Positions 1 through 6,599 of a stretch of DNA of 23,733 bases are shown piece by piece. The translations under genes were made by a program, and so were the position numbers. Position 1 is the first letter of the stretch, and each line of letters opens with the position of its first letter. The notes beneath the pieces were generated by a model. It saw only the letters and a program-made list of their open reading frames with translations, searched no databases and had not been told where the DNA came from. Origin of the DNA: Nanosynbacter sp. (GTDB lineage Bacteria; Patescibacteriota; Saccharimonadia; Saccharimonadales; Saccharimonadaceae); NCBI GenBank assembly GCA_015257605.1, contig JABZJV010000006.1, forward strand, positions 1-23,733. The letters are read 5' to 3'.

Positions 1-263
1 TGGCGGGCTTGCTGTTTGCTGGTTGGATGTTTTATATGAGTTATGTTGAGATTGGTGCGTTGTGTCCGTGGTGTTTGACGCTGGACGCAGGTATGCTGCT
101 GATTTTTTATGGACTAACCAGGCACAATGTTTTGAACAAAATTATTGAACACCGCGGGTTGCGCCAATTTGTTGATCAGGGTTACGATACGTTAGTGCTA
201 GCCTCGGTGGTGGCGCTGATAATTATGGCGATTTTAGCGAAGTTTGGCAGTCAAATTATCTAG
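1..263 (+). CDS. VKOR-family membrane thiol oxidoreductase, 3' fragment
   Basis: The gene enters from outside the window; the open frame runs from base 3 to the stop at 261-263, so only the last 86 or so residues are seen. The fragment has a membrane helix followed by the motif ALCPWC, then a second helix, a short polar stretch and a last helix near the C terminus. CPWC in a loop between helices is the hallmark active-site CxxC of bacterial vitamin K epoxide reductase homologues, which reoxidise DsbA-like proteins outside the membrane using quinone. The DsbA-like partner or fused thioredoxin domain, if any, would lie upstream. The downstream surface proteins contain even numbers of cysteines after their signal segments, which fits a local need for disulfide formation. 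Family assignment is fairly secure; the N-terminal half cannot be checked. Confidence 0.8.
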   Translation, partial: AGLLFAGWMFYMSYVEIGALCPWCLTLDAGMLLIFYGLTRHNVLNKIIEHRGLRQFVDQGYDTLVLASVVALIIMAILAKFGSQII

Positions 264-272
264 TTCAAGTCA

Positions 273-301
273 TTGAGCCTGTATATTGCTTATGCTAAAA
301 T
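273..301 (+). promoter_or_regulatory. Promoter of the RCC1-repeat surface protein gene
   Basis: TTGAGC (273-278), a 17-base spacer and TAAAAT (296-301) make a good sigma-70-type promoter. Transcription should start near 308, giving a leader of about 43 bases with a GCGAGG-type ribosome binding site (335-340) ten bases before the GTG start at 351. Confidence 0.6.
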
Positions 302-350
302 AGTAATGTGAACTGCTTTCGCTTTATGCGGCGAGCGAGGTTATGTAAAA

Positions 351-2300
351 GTGGAGAGTAATAGCGAGCAATTTGGGTTGAGAATACGACGCAAACGGAC
401 GGTTTTGGTGTATACCGCGGTCTGTTTGTTAGTGCTGGGTATTGGTGTTATTGTGGCGGTGCAATGGTTAACTCGCCCGACTGAGGCGCTAATGCCTACA
501 GCGTCATCGTCGCAAGTAAAGGTTGATCAGGCTAATTATCGTCTGTATCAATCGTCGAGTAGTGCTACTCCTGGTGCGCAGTTGGCGGCTGATAATACAG
601 CAGCGACACTGCCGCAGACTGGTGCTAGTTTTCGAGTGCGAGTGGGGGTAGAGAATAAAGAAGATCTTATGCTCGCAAAACATATAATAGGTGGATTTGG
701 TTACGTCTGTGCTGTGGCTTTGGATGGTAGAGTATATTGTTGGGGCAGTAATAGCAATGGTAAGATTGGTAGCGGTAATACATCAAGCGCTCTTGTTCCC
801 TCAGCTGTTAAAATTAGTGGTGCTCTAGTAGGAAAAGTAATTAAGCAAATAGAACCGTCTTCTGCCGGTAACCATAGTTGTGTCATTGCTTCTGACGATA
901 AAGCATATTGTTGGGGCCATAATGGCTTTGGTCAGCTCGGCAACAATAATACAGTAAATTCTCTTACTCCTGTAGCTGTTGATACTGCAGGTGTTTTAGC
1001 GAGTAAAACAATTAAACAGATAGCTTCAGGTGGTATTTCTAGTTGTGTCATTGCTTCTGATGATAAAGCATATTGTTGGGGTAGCAATAACTTTGGACAG
1101 TTAGGTAATGGTAATTTAAAAAACTCTTCTACTCCTACACCTGTCAGTACCACTGGAGTTCTGGCGGGGAAAACAATTAAGCAGATAACGGCCGGTACGG
1201 AGTTTACTTGCGCTATCGCTTCTGATGATAAAGCATATTGTTGGGGGAGTAATTCAAGTGGTCAGCTTGGTAACAATTCAACCATTAATTCCGGCGTCCC
1301 TACTCACGTCTATGCTCCCAAAGAAAACACCACCATTCCTGCTAATACCATGAAGCTTCGCACTCAATACGCCAAAAAAACTGCGGCGACGTGCCAGGCA
1401 GTGGCAGCGGGTTGGCAGGATGTGACCAATAACTCGACTTTGGCGTACTCGGCAGCCGGTCCGAATAACGGGACGGCGATTGCGGCTGCAGCAAACGATC
1501 CTAATCTGCCGTCTACCAGTGTCGGCTACAGCCGTCAATCAATAGTCCGCCCGGGTAGTACTGCGCAGTTGACTTTTACGAACAATCGCGATGTTAATGC
1601 CGGCGAGACAGGCCTGTGGGATTTGGCGCTGACTGATAATGGCCTGGAGCGCAATACGAATTATTGTGTTCGCTTGGCAGCCGATACGACAGCGGCGCTG
1701 GGGACGAGTATCGATACGTATTCATACTATCCAGAGTTCAAAACCGCTGACGGTTCGCTAGATATTCGATTTGCAGACGCTACTGATGCCACATTAACTA
1801 ATCCGACTACTGGATTTTCGGCGGCAATGACCGGTAGAACGGCGAGTACCACGACTGCGAAATTATCTAATAATTCGTCGCAACAGCTTGAGGTGGCAAA
1901 TAGCTTATCGACGACAGGCTGGAGTGTTTCATTGGCGGCAACTGGCGGCCCAACTGCTAAATGGACGCAGACTGGCGGCGCAGCAAATTATGCGTTTAAT
2001 AGTACTAATGTAGACCAGGGGCAATTATCGGTTGACCTATCATCAAGCGCCTTTACAGCGTCCGGTTCGACACCGCTTGGCCAGGCCTGTACGACAGCTG
2101 GCTTGTCGTATGGCACCGGCGGAGCGTTTGTTGCGGGTACAGCGTCGGCTAACGCGATTACGCTAGCGACCGCCTCGAGCAGCAGTGGTTTGACCTGCCT
2201 GTTTAAATTGCAGAATATTTCCTTGAAGCAGACTGTTCCGGCGTATCAGAAGCCAGGCACGTATATATTGCCAGTAACAGTAACGGTGGTGGCGCAATGA
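351..2300 (+). CDS. Large surface protein with four RCC1-like repeats and a C-terminal WxL-like domain
   Basis: 649 residues from a GTG start. A basic N terminus (RIRRKR) and a membrane segment at about 17-40 act as signal or anchor. Residues about 108-325 hold four RCC1-type repeats, each with a C-x9-CWG core (for example SCVIASDDKAYCWG followed by GQLG); RCC1 repeats normally build a beta-propeller, and four repeats is fewer than the usual seven. After a linker come beta-rich Ser/Thr/Asn-rich segments. The last ~170 residues contain GWSVSL (W524) and KWT and end in GTYILPVTVTV, matching the secreted protein at 3155-3784. It contains eight repeat cysteines plus four more after the repeats, so disulfides are likely. 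It overlaps the next gene by ATGA, so the two are co-translated. Function is probably adhesion or surface recognition; the ligand is unknown. The repeat region is distinctly richer in A+T than its flanks. Confidence 0.75.
   Translation: MESNSEQFGLRIRRKRTVLVYTAVCLLVLGIGVIVAVQWLTRPTEALMPTASSSQVKVDQANYRLYQSSSSATPGAQLAADNTAATLPQTGASFRVRVGVENKEDLMLAKHIIGGFGYVCAVALDGRVYCWGSNSNGKIGSGNTSSALVPSAVKISGALVGKVIKQIEPSSAGNHSCVIASDDKAYCWGHNGFGQLGNNNTVNSLTPVAVDTAGVLASKTIKQIASGGISSCVIASDDKAYCWGSNNFGQLGNGNLKNSSTPTPVSTTGVLAGKTIKQITAGTEFTCAIASDDKAYCWGSNSSGQLGNNSTINSGVPTHVYAPKENTTIPANTMKLRTQYAKKTAATCQAVAAGWQDVTNNSTLAYSAAGPNNGTAIAAAANDPNLPSTSVGYSRQSIVRPGSTAQLTFTNNRDVNAGETGLWDLALTDNGLERNTNYCVRLAADTTAALGTSIDTYSYYPEFKTADGSLDIRFADATDATLTNPTTGFSAAMTGRTASTTTAKLSNNSSQQLEVANSLSTTGWSVSLAATGGPTAKWTQTGGAANYAFNSTNVDQGQLSVDLSSSAFTASGSTPLGQACTTAGLSYGTGGAFVAGTASANAITLATASSSSGLTCLFKLQNISLKQTVPAYQKPGTYILPVTVTVVAQ
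700..1320 (+). repeat. In-frame tandem repeats encoding RCC1 units
   Basis: Units recur with an exact 165-base (55-codon) period: the shared string TCTGAYGATAAAGCATATTG begins at 891, 1056 and 1221. A more diverged first unit lies 171 bases upstream of the first of these (the TATTG cores are at 735 and 906). The last three units are nearly identical at the DNA level around this core, which suggests recent duplication or ongoing recombination. Confidence 0.85.
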
Positions 2301-3058
2301 TGAGGATGAAAAATATAATGAGAACTGGTGCGGTAGTTGTTGTATTTTTAACGGCAATGATTGGCGTAATTTTTAGTAGCAAAGCTGCTCTGGCGACAAC
2401 TTCAGCGGATTCAACTTTTTCACAGTTAATTCGTGAAATAGATTGTTCGCATACAGTTTACAGCAGAGCGGTTAGTCAAGTGAATGATGTGGAGTGCGAC
2501 GTTTTCGCTCCAAAATACGACCATTCGGTAATTAAAGATAACGGCTACCCAGTGATTTATGGCGTGTATGATGCGGTACATACGGTTATTGATCCGGTGA
2601 CTGGCGCGCATCAGCTGGCGATTGAATTTGCCGGCAGAGTGTTTGTCCTGGGAGTTGATCCGGAATTGACGGTTAATGGCAATGCTTGGGTGCTTGATCT
2701 ATCTAATTGGCCGAATACACATCCTGGCGATACGACGCTGGTGATAGAACGCGGCAAAACTTACCTTGGCGAGATTACTTCCTCGACACGGGCTTACGGC
2801 TCGGCTTTGCAAATTAATCACGCGGTACCTTTTACAATCACTATTCCGCCGCGAATCTTGCCGCCGACGCCGCCAGTAATTCCATCATCACCAGCGATTC
2901 CAGCTGTTTCGGCAGCCGCTACAGGTATAAAATCTGGTAAAGATTTGGCTAATACTGGCGCAAACATGTGGTTTATGGTGATAGCGGCGTCGGGAATGAT
3001 CATCATTGCGTTCATACTGCTGATACGTAACAGACGAGGAGGCGGTCATGAGCCGTAG
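2297..3058 (+). CDS. Secreted protein with LANTG sortase-type anchor
   Basis: 253 residues. The N terminus is a typical export signal (basic start, hydrophobic run, cleavage likely near AALA-TTS). The mature part has two cysteines, a mid region resembling a small beta domain, and a Pro/Ala-rich spacer (about residues 186-210). The C terminus has LANTG, a hydrophobic segment (NMWFMVIAASGMIIIAFILL) and a basic tail RNRRGGGHEP: this is the three-part LPxTG-like cell-wall sorting signal, with Ala in place of Pro. Start codon 2297 overlaps the upstream stop as ATGA; ATGs at 2300 and 2306 are alternatives and 2306 gives a more usual signal peptide length. In Gram-positive Csc loci a small LPxTG protein accompanies WxL and DUF916 proteins, and this gene occupies that place. 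No sortase is seen in the window. Confidence 0.7.
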   Translation: MMRMKNIMRTGAVVVVFLTAMIGVIFSSKAALATTSADSTFSQLIREIDCSHTVYSRAVSQVNDVECDVFAPKYDHSVIKDNGYPVIYGVYDAVHTVIDPVTGAHQLAIEFAGRVFVLGVDPELTVNGNAWVLDLSNWPNTHPGDTTLVIERGKTYLGEITSSTRAYGSALQINHAVPFTITIPPRILPPTPPVIPSSPAIPAVSAAATGIKSGKDLANTGANMWFMVIAASGMIIIAFILLIRNRRGGGHEP

Positions 3059-3154
3059 GAAATTAGCGGATGTTCGGAGGTGCGAAGGAGGGTAGATAGT
3101 AGCACTGTAATGGACAACGAAGTAACGAAAATAACGTAAAAGAAAGGATACGAT

Positions 3155-3784
3155 ATGAAAAAACTAATAGCAAACGTAGCTTTGGCAGTCGGTGTAGCTG
3201 GAGTAGTCGGTTTGGCGGGCACAGCGGTGTACGCGGCGACTACAGCGACGTCAGAATTGAGCCAGACGATTAATGCCGGCGTGCTTAGCACCGACATTCG
3301 CGATACCGGCGATAGCGTAGTGACAAATCCAACATTTGCCATGAATGCGACTACGGCGTCGACTTCTGCCCAGACGACGACTGGTACATTTGGCGCTAAT
3401 GACAAGCGTATCGCTGTCGATAACCCTGGCGGCGCTAATAATGGCTGGACGCTAACACTGAATGCCACAACCCCTGGTACGGGAAAGTGGACGAGCGGCA
3501 GCAACACATACCAGTACAACGGTAATGCTACGACTGGACAGTTGACGGTTAATCCGGCTGCTGGAACGCTGACATCAATGATCGGTGCTTCCACAGGCAT
3601 CACGCTAGGTTCGCAAGCAGCATTTTCCGGCACTTCTCCAGTAACGCTGATTAGCGCGGCGGCTGGTTCCGACGATGTTTGGCGCGGTTATGTGACGGGT
3701 GTCGGTTTGAGCCAGGCTATTCCAGCTGGCCAAGCAGCAGGTACCTATACTTTGCCGATGACTCAAACTGTGGCCGCTATTTAA
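3155..3784 (+). CDS. Secreted WxL-like surface protein
   Basis: 209 residues with a signal peptide (MKKLIANVALAVGVAGVVGL, cleavage likely after VYA) and a Thr/Ala/Gly-rich beta-structured mature part without cysteines. The motif NGWTLTL (W98) followed by GKWT, and the C-terminal GTYTLPMTQTV, resemble the WxL cell-wall-binding domain of low-GC Gram-positives, though the second canonical WxL motif is not clear. The same two elements occur in the C-terminal domain of the RCC1 protein at 351-2300, so the two are paralogous over this domain. A ribosome binding site AAAGAAAGGA (3140-3149) precedes the ATG by five bases. The gene is followed by a strong hairpin, so it ends its transcript. Probably a non-covalently attached, abundant surface protein. 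Confidence 0.65.
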   Translation: MKKLIANVALAVGVAGVVGLAGTAVYAATTATSELSQTINAGVLSTDIRDTGDSVVTNPTFAMNATTASTSAQTTTGTFGANDKRIAVDNPGGANNGWTLTLNATTPGTGKWTSGSNTYQYNGNATTGQLTVNPAAGTLTSMIGASTGITLGSQAAFSGTSPVTLISAAAGSDDVWRGYVTGVGLSQAIPAGQAAGTYTLPMTQTVAAI

Positions 3785-3804
3785 GGTCCGGCGCAGTTAT
3801 ATCA

Positions 3805-3842
3805 ATGAAAATTGGGCGCTCTTTCGGGCGTCTGATTTTCAT
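3805..3842 (+). terminator. Long hairpin ending the surface-protein transcript
   Basis: A 17-base stem closes on the loop TTTC when G-U pairs are allowed; the outer arms are ATGAAAAT and ATTTTCAT. The A-run/T-run arms and the place 20 bases after a stop codon fit an intrinsic terminator, although the T tract is inside the stem and not after it. Confidence 0.65.
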
Positions 3843-3907
3843 TTACGTGGACTATTTAGTTTTTGGAGGATCGGCGGGGTATTGGTATAGCCATGAGCGT
3901 CTTGGCT

Positions 3908-3916
3908 TGCTATAAT
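3908..3916 (+). promoter_or_regulatory. Extended -10 promoter, leaderless start for the DUF916-like gene
   Basis: TGC-TATAAT is an extended -10 box; no good -35 is visible at 17-18 bases. Only seven bases separate it from the ATG at 3924, so transcription should begin at or next to the start codon. This favours 3924 over the ATG at 3933 as the start. Confidence 0.6.
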
Positions 3917-3923
3917 AAATCAT

Positions 3924-4916
3924 ATGATTTTAATGAGGAGAATACGGGGTATAGTTTCATGCTGGCGCAAGCTAGCGGTAATGGCGGTTGCGGCAGGTGT
4001 TTTATGGCCGTCGTCGGCTTTAGCGGCAGGAATTGGCAGCCGCCCGGCGAATCCCGATCCGAACAACCCGCGGACGCAGTCGATTTTTATTTATCAATTG
4101 AATCGTGGTGCTAGAAAATCTGATCAATTGACGATTACCAACGGTTTGGCCGAGCAAGCGAATATTGAGGTGTATGCTGTCGATGGCACAGTTACAGCGA
4201 CTGGAGATATGACATGCAAGCAGCAAGTCGAAGCAAAGAAAGATGCTGGCAATTGGGTAAAACTAGCGAAAAGCGAGGTGGCTTTGGCGCCTGGTGCATC
4301 GACGAACGTTGATTTCGCAGTTACCGTGCCTGATAAGGCTGATGTTGGCGAACACAATGCCTGTTTGGTAATCCAGCGTAAAGCCGATCCGGCCGCTGCT
4401 AAGAAGGGCGGCATTCAGTTGCAAACGCGCCAAGCGGTGCGTATGGCGGTTACTATTCCTGGTAATATTCACCGCGACGTGACAATTGACAAATTCGCCG
4501 TCGATAATAACAGCAAGCAACTATATAACATTGCTATCAAAAATTCTGGCAACGTTTCGGCTGATGTTGATGTCAAGTTGGTGGTCAGAGATATGTTGGG
4601 CAACGTTGTTTATCAAAACGGCGGCGAGTATGCAGCAATTGCCGAGCAAGTCCGCCAGTTCCGCTACGAGAGTAATTTGCAGCCATTCTGGGGCGGCAAG
4701 TACCGCGCTGAGTTTTCAATTGCTTACAACAAAAAGGCTGGCGAATGGGGCGTTAGTAAAAATTCGGCTGATTTAACGACGAAAAAGGTTGAACCAATAG
4801 AGTTATTTTTCTGGCCGACACCTGGTGCTTGGGCGATTATTATTGGAGTGATTGCCGTAGCTATTGCGGCGGTTTGGCGGGTGATTGTCCTCGTGAAAAA
4901 GCGCCGGAAGCGATAA
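3924..4916 (+). CDS. DUF916-like membrane-anchored surface protein
   Basis: 330 residues. The first ~37 residues are a signal peptide (basic MRRIRG, hydrophobic core, ALAAG). The mature start has the pattern RPANPDPNNPRTQSIFIYQL followed by a segment of the type DQLTITN..EQANIEVYAVDG, like the immunoglobulin-like DUF916 (WxL-interacting/peptidoglycan-binding) domain. A second beta domain follows (about 165-285), with two cysteines in the mature protein. A membrane helix near 295-320 (AWAIIIGVIAVAIAAVWRVI) is followed by a basic tail KKRRKR, the same anchor layout as Csc proteins of lactobacilli and enterococci, where DUF916-DUF3324 proteins hold WxL proteins at the wall. The role here is inferred from that family and from the adjacent WxL-like gene. 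The similarity is at the level of pattern, so it could also be another pili-chaperone-like Ig protein. Confidence 0.65.
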   Translation: MILMRRIRGIVSCWRKLAVMAVAAGVLWPSSALAAGIGSRPANPDPNNPRTQSIFIYQLNRGARKSDQLTITNGLAEQANIEVYAVDGTVTATGDMTCKQQVEAKKDAGNWVKLAKSEVALAPGASTNVDFAVTVPDKADVGEHNACLVIQRKADPAAAKKGGIQLQTRQAVRMAVTIPGNIHRDVTIDKFAVDNNSKQLYNIAIKNSGNVSADVDVKLVVRDMLGNVVYQNGGEYAAIAEQVRQFRYESNLQPFWGGKYRAEFSIAYNKKAGEWGVSKNSADLTTKKVEPIELFFWPTPGAWAIIIGVIAVAIAAVWRVIVLVKKRRKR

Positions 4917-4945
4917 TTTACTAGCTGCGATTGATATGCCATAAT
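4917..4945 (+). promoter_or_regulatory. Promoter of the LiaF-like gene, leaderless
   Basis: TTTACT (4917-4922), a 17-base spacer and CATAAT (4940-4945) end six bases before the ATG at 4952. The -35 overlaps the TAA stop of the preceding gene. The predicted transcript starts at the start codon. Confidence 0.55.
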
Positions 4946-4951
4946 GATGGT

Positions 4952-5635
4952 ATGAAGAAAAATTTTCTTGTTAGAGCGTTCTTTGGCGTTACTATTGCGG
5001 CGCTCGGCGGGGTTCTGCTACTGAGGAATCTCGAGATTATCAAGTTTGATAGCTGGAACGTGTTCTGGGGAACTGTTTGGGCGGTTGGTCTGATTTTGGC
5101 TGGTCTGATGACGATATTCAGTTCTCGCAGGGCCTCGCTGCGGGTGTGGGGATTACTGCTAATGACTATTGGCGTGTCCATTGGCTTGGGCGCTTACGGT
5201 GTAATTAATATTAGCGTTTGGAAAATATTTTGGCCAGTGATGTTGATTGCCATCGGCTTAATGGTAAGTGTCGGCTCAGGCGGCCACAAGCGGTCTAAAA
5301 AATCGGCTGCCGATGGTAGCGGTAATGAAAAAATTGCAATTTTTTACGGTGAAGAGTCGCGCGTGAAAGGTGACTATACTGGCGGTTCAGCAACGGCGAT
5401 ATTCGGCGGCGTAGATTTGGATTTGCGCCAGGCGAAAATTAAGGACGGTGCGGTCATTGATATCTTTACGCTTTGTGGTGGCGTTAGCATAAGCTTGCCA
5501 GACGACGTGATTGTCAAAAACGAAGTTCGCGGCATTTTGGGCGGCAGCGAGGACAAAACAGTATCCAAATCTTCCGCTAAAAAGACAATTTATCTACGCG
5601 GCGAGTGCGTTTTGGGCGGTTTGGAAGTAAAATGA
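4952..5635 (+). CDS. LiaF-like envelope-stress membrane protein
   Basis: 227 residues from ATG 4952, chosen because a promoter ends six bases before it; a TTG at 4931 also lies in frame but inside the promoter. The N-terminal half has four hydrophobic segments (about 7-25, 35-53, 58-78 and 83-100) with the LiaI/DUF5668-like pattern GGVLLLRNLEII and FWPVMLIAIGLM. A charged linker follows. The C-terminal half (about 130-227) is a repetitive beta domain with short hydrophobic strands (AIFGGVDLDL, LCGGVSISLP, ILGGSEDK, VLGGLEVK) typical of LiaF and the 'cell wall-active antibiotics response' family. LiaF proteins restrain a two-component sensor in Firmicutes; no sensor or regulator is in this window, so the function here is open. 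A strong terminator follows. Confidence 0.7.
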   Translation: MKKNFLVRAFFGVTIAALGGVLLLRNLEIIKFDSWNVFWGTVWAVGLILAGLMTIFSSRRASLRVWGLLLMTIGVSIGLGAYGVINISVWKIFWPVMLIAIGLMVSVGSGGHKRSKKSAADGSGNEKIAIFYGEESRVKGDYTGGSATAIFGGVDLDLRQAKIKDGAVIDIFTLCGGVSISLPDDVIVKNEVRGILGGSEDKTVSKSSAKKTIYLRGECVLGGLEVK

Positions 5636-5659
5636 TTTAGTTTGGATTGGCTCGAGATA

Positions 5660-5707
5660 ACGCTATATCTAGTGTGCTTACGCTAGATATAGCGTATTTT
5701 AATTTTA
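5660..5707 (+). terminator. Intrinsic terminator after the LiaF-like gene
   Basis: Perfect 13-base inverted repeat: ACGCTATATCTAG (5660-5672) and CTAGATATAGCGT (5683-5695), two more pairs possible inside the ten-base loop. It is followed by ATTTTAATTTTA, giving a T-rich tail on the plus strand. Confidence 0.85.
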
Positions 5708-5712
5708 TGTAG

Positions 5713-6003
5713 TAGAATGTGAGTAGGGCGTTTTCGCGTGTGCTGGCTGTTGTGGCGGCGCGGCGAAGTGAGCGGCTATCAACCGCGAAGCCTGCGGGAA
5801 GAAATCGGCGTAATCTTGAATCAGCTGAAATTAGACCCCGCCGCGACTCGCTGCGACAAGGTGATAAGTGAGCGCTAAAAGAGTGCGTGGATGCTGATCA
5901 ACTCGGCAAAACCTGCGAAAAATCACTTCTTTTGGAATCGAGATGGTACCGTCCGTTTGAAACACCTCCAGCGGATTCTCGAAGTCAAAAGAGGTGATTT
6001 TTT
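5713..6003 (+). promoter_or_regulatory. T-box-type tRNA-sensing leader of the GNAT-IMPase-ileS operon
   Basis: This 385-base gap (5636-6020) has no convincing gene. After the terminator, a -10-like TAGAAT (5713-5718) could start the leader. The sequence GAGATGGTACCGTCCG (5939-5954) matches the T-box core: a seven-base bulge TGGTACC (5944-5950) flanked by GAGA...TCTC (arm A1, 5977-5980 on the 3' side) and GTCCG...CGGAT (arm A2, 5951-5955 with 5971-5976). UGGU pairs with an ACCA tRNA end, so discriminator A73, as in tRNA-Ile. Arm A1 can extend by 14 pairs (5921-5934 with 5986-5999). A competing stem CACCTC (5963-5968) with GAGGTG (5991-5996) precedes TTTTTT (5998-6003), a possible terminator. 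Upstream, ATC (5778-5780) followed by A lies in the loop of GCGG/CCGC (5772-5786), a candidate Ile specifier. Core is seen directly; specifier and switching mechanism are inferred. Confidence 0.75.
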
Positions 6004-6020
6004 GAAAGGAAATAATACTA

Positions 6021-6599
6021 GTGCCAGCTAGCAAACAAGAGTTGCTTAAAGATACCAACGGCGAATACTCGCCTAATAACAACGCACCAGTTATTGAGGC
6101 GGTGTCGTTCGGCAGCAGCTCATTTACTCGCCTTAAAAAAGAGATGTATATCTCTGATGATTATGAGGCGGAGCTGCGCGATCTAATTAAACAGAAAAAG
6201 GCGGTGGTGTTGGCGGTAGAGGCGGGTGGACGCTATGTTGGTCGGGTGACCTTGCGGCATGATTGGGGCGATGAAACCTCTATCATTGAAAAGGATTTTC
6301 CGGGTTTACCGCAAATCAATGCGCTGGAGATTGATGAGGATTATCGACGTCGGGGCTTGGCGACTATGCTTATCGCGGCAGCAGAAAATGAAGCCCGCCG
6401 CCAAGGTTTTTCTATGATTGGGCTGGGCGTTGAAATTTCAAATGAACCAGCAAAAAAACTATATGAAAAACTAGGTTACAGCTATCAGCAGGTTGGCGGT
6501 AGCGATACGTATGATTTTCTCTTCGGCAAGCCTAATCCGCAGGTATATAAGCTACGGTTAATGACAAAATCGTTGCAAACAGAGGCAAATCATGACTAA
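6021..6599 (+). CDS. GNAT-family N-acetyltransferase
   Basis: 192 residues from GTG 6021, preceded by GAAAGGA (6004-6010). The central region (about 60-170) is a GNAT fold: strand VLAVEAGGRYVGRVTL, then INALEIDEDYRRRGLATML with the acetyl-CoA-binding R-R-x-G-L-A loop and helix, then GFSMIGLGVEISNEPAKKLYEKLGY, the usual final strand-helix with the N-x-x-A-x-x-L-Y-x-x-x-G-Y signature. The substrate cannot be told from sequence. The gene is first after the T-box leader and overlaps the next gene by eight bases (ATGACTAA), so it is co-transcribed and probably co-translated with the phosphatase-like gene and ileS. That link suggests, but does not show, a role near isoleucine or tRNA metabolism. 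Confident as to family, not as to substrate. Confidence 0.85.
   Translation: MPASKQELLKDTNGEYSPNNNAPVIEAVSFGSSSFTRLKKEMYISDDYEAELRDLIKQKKAVVLAVEAGGRYVGRVTLRHDWGDETSIIEKDFPGLPQINALEIDEDYRRRGLATMLIAAAENEARRQGFSMIGLGVEISNEPAKKLYEKLGYSYQQVGGSDTYDFLFGKPNPQVYKLRLMTKSLQTEANHD

Noticed and set aside
3046..3633. 195-codon minus-strand frame opposite the WxL-like gene
   Set aside because: Shadow of a signal-peptide-bearing plus-strand gene with a ribosome binding site; Ala/Val/Pro-rich translation is typical of an antisense frame.
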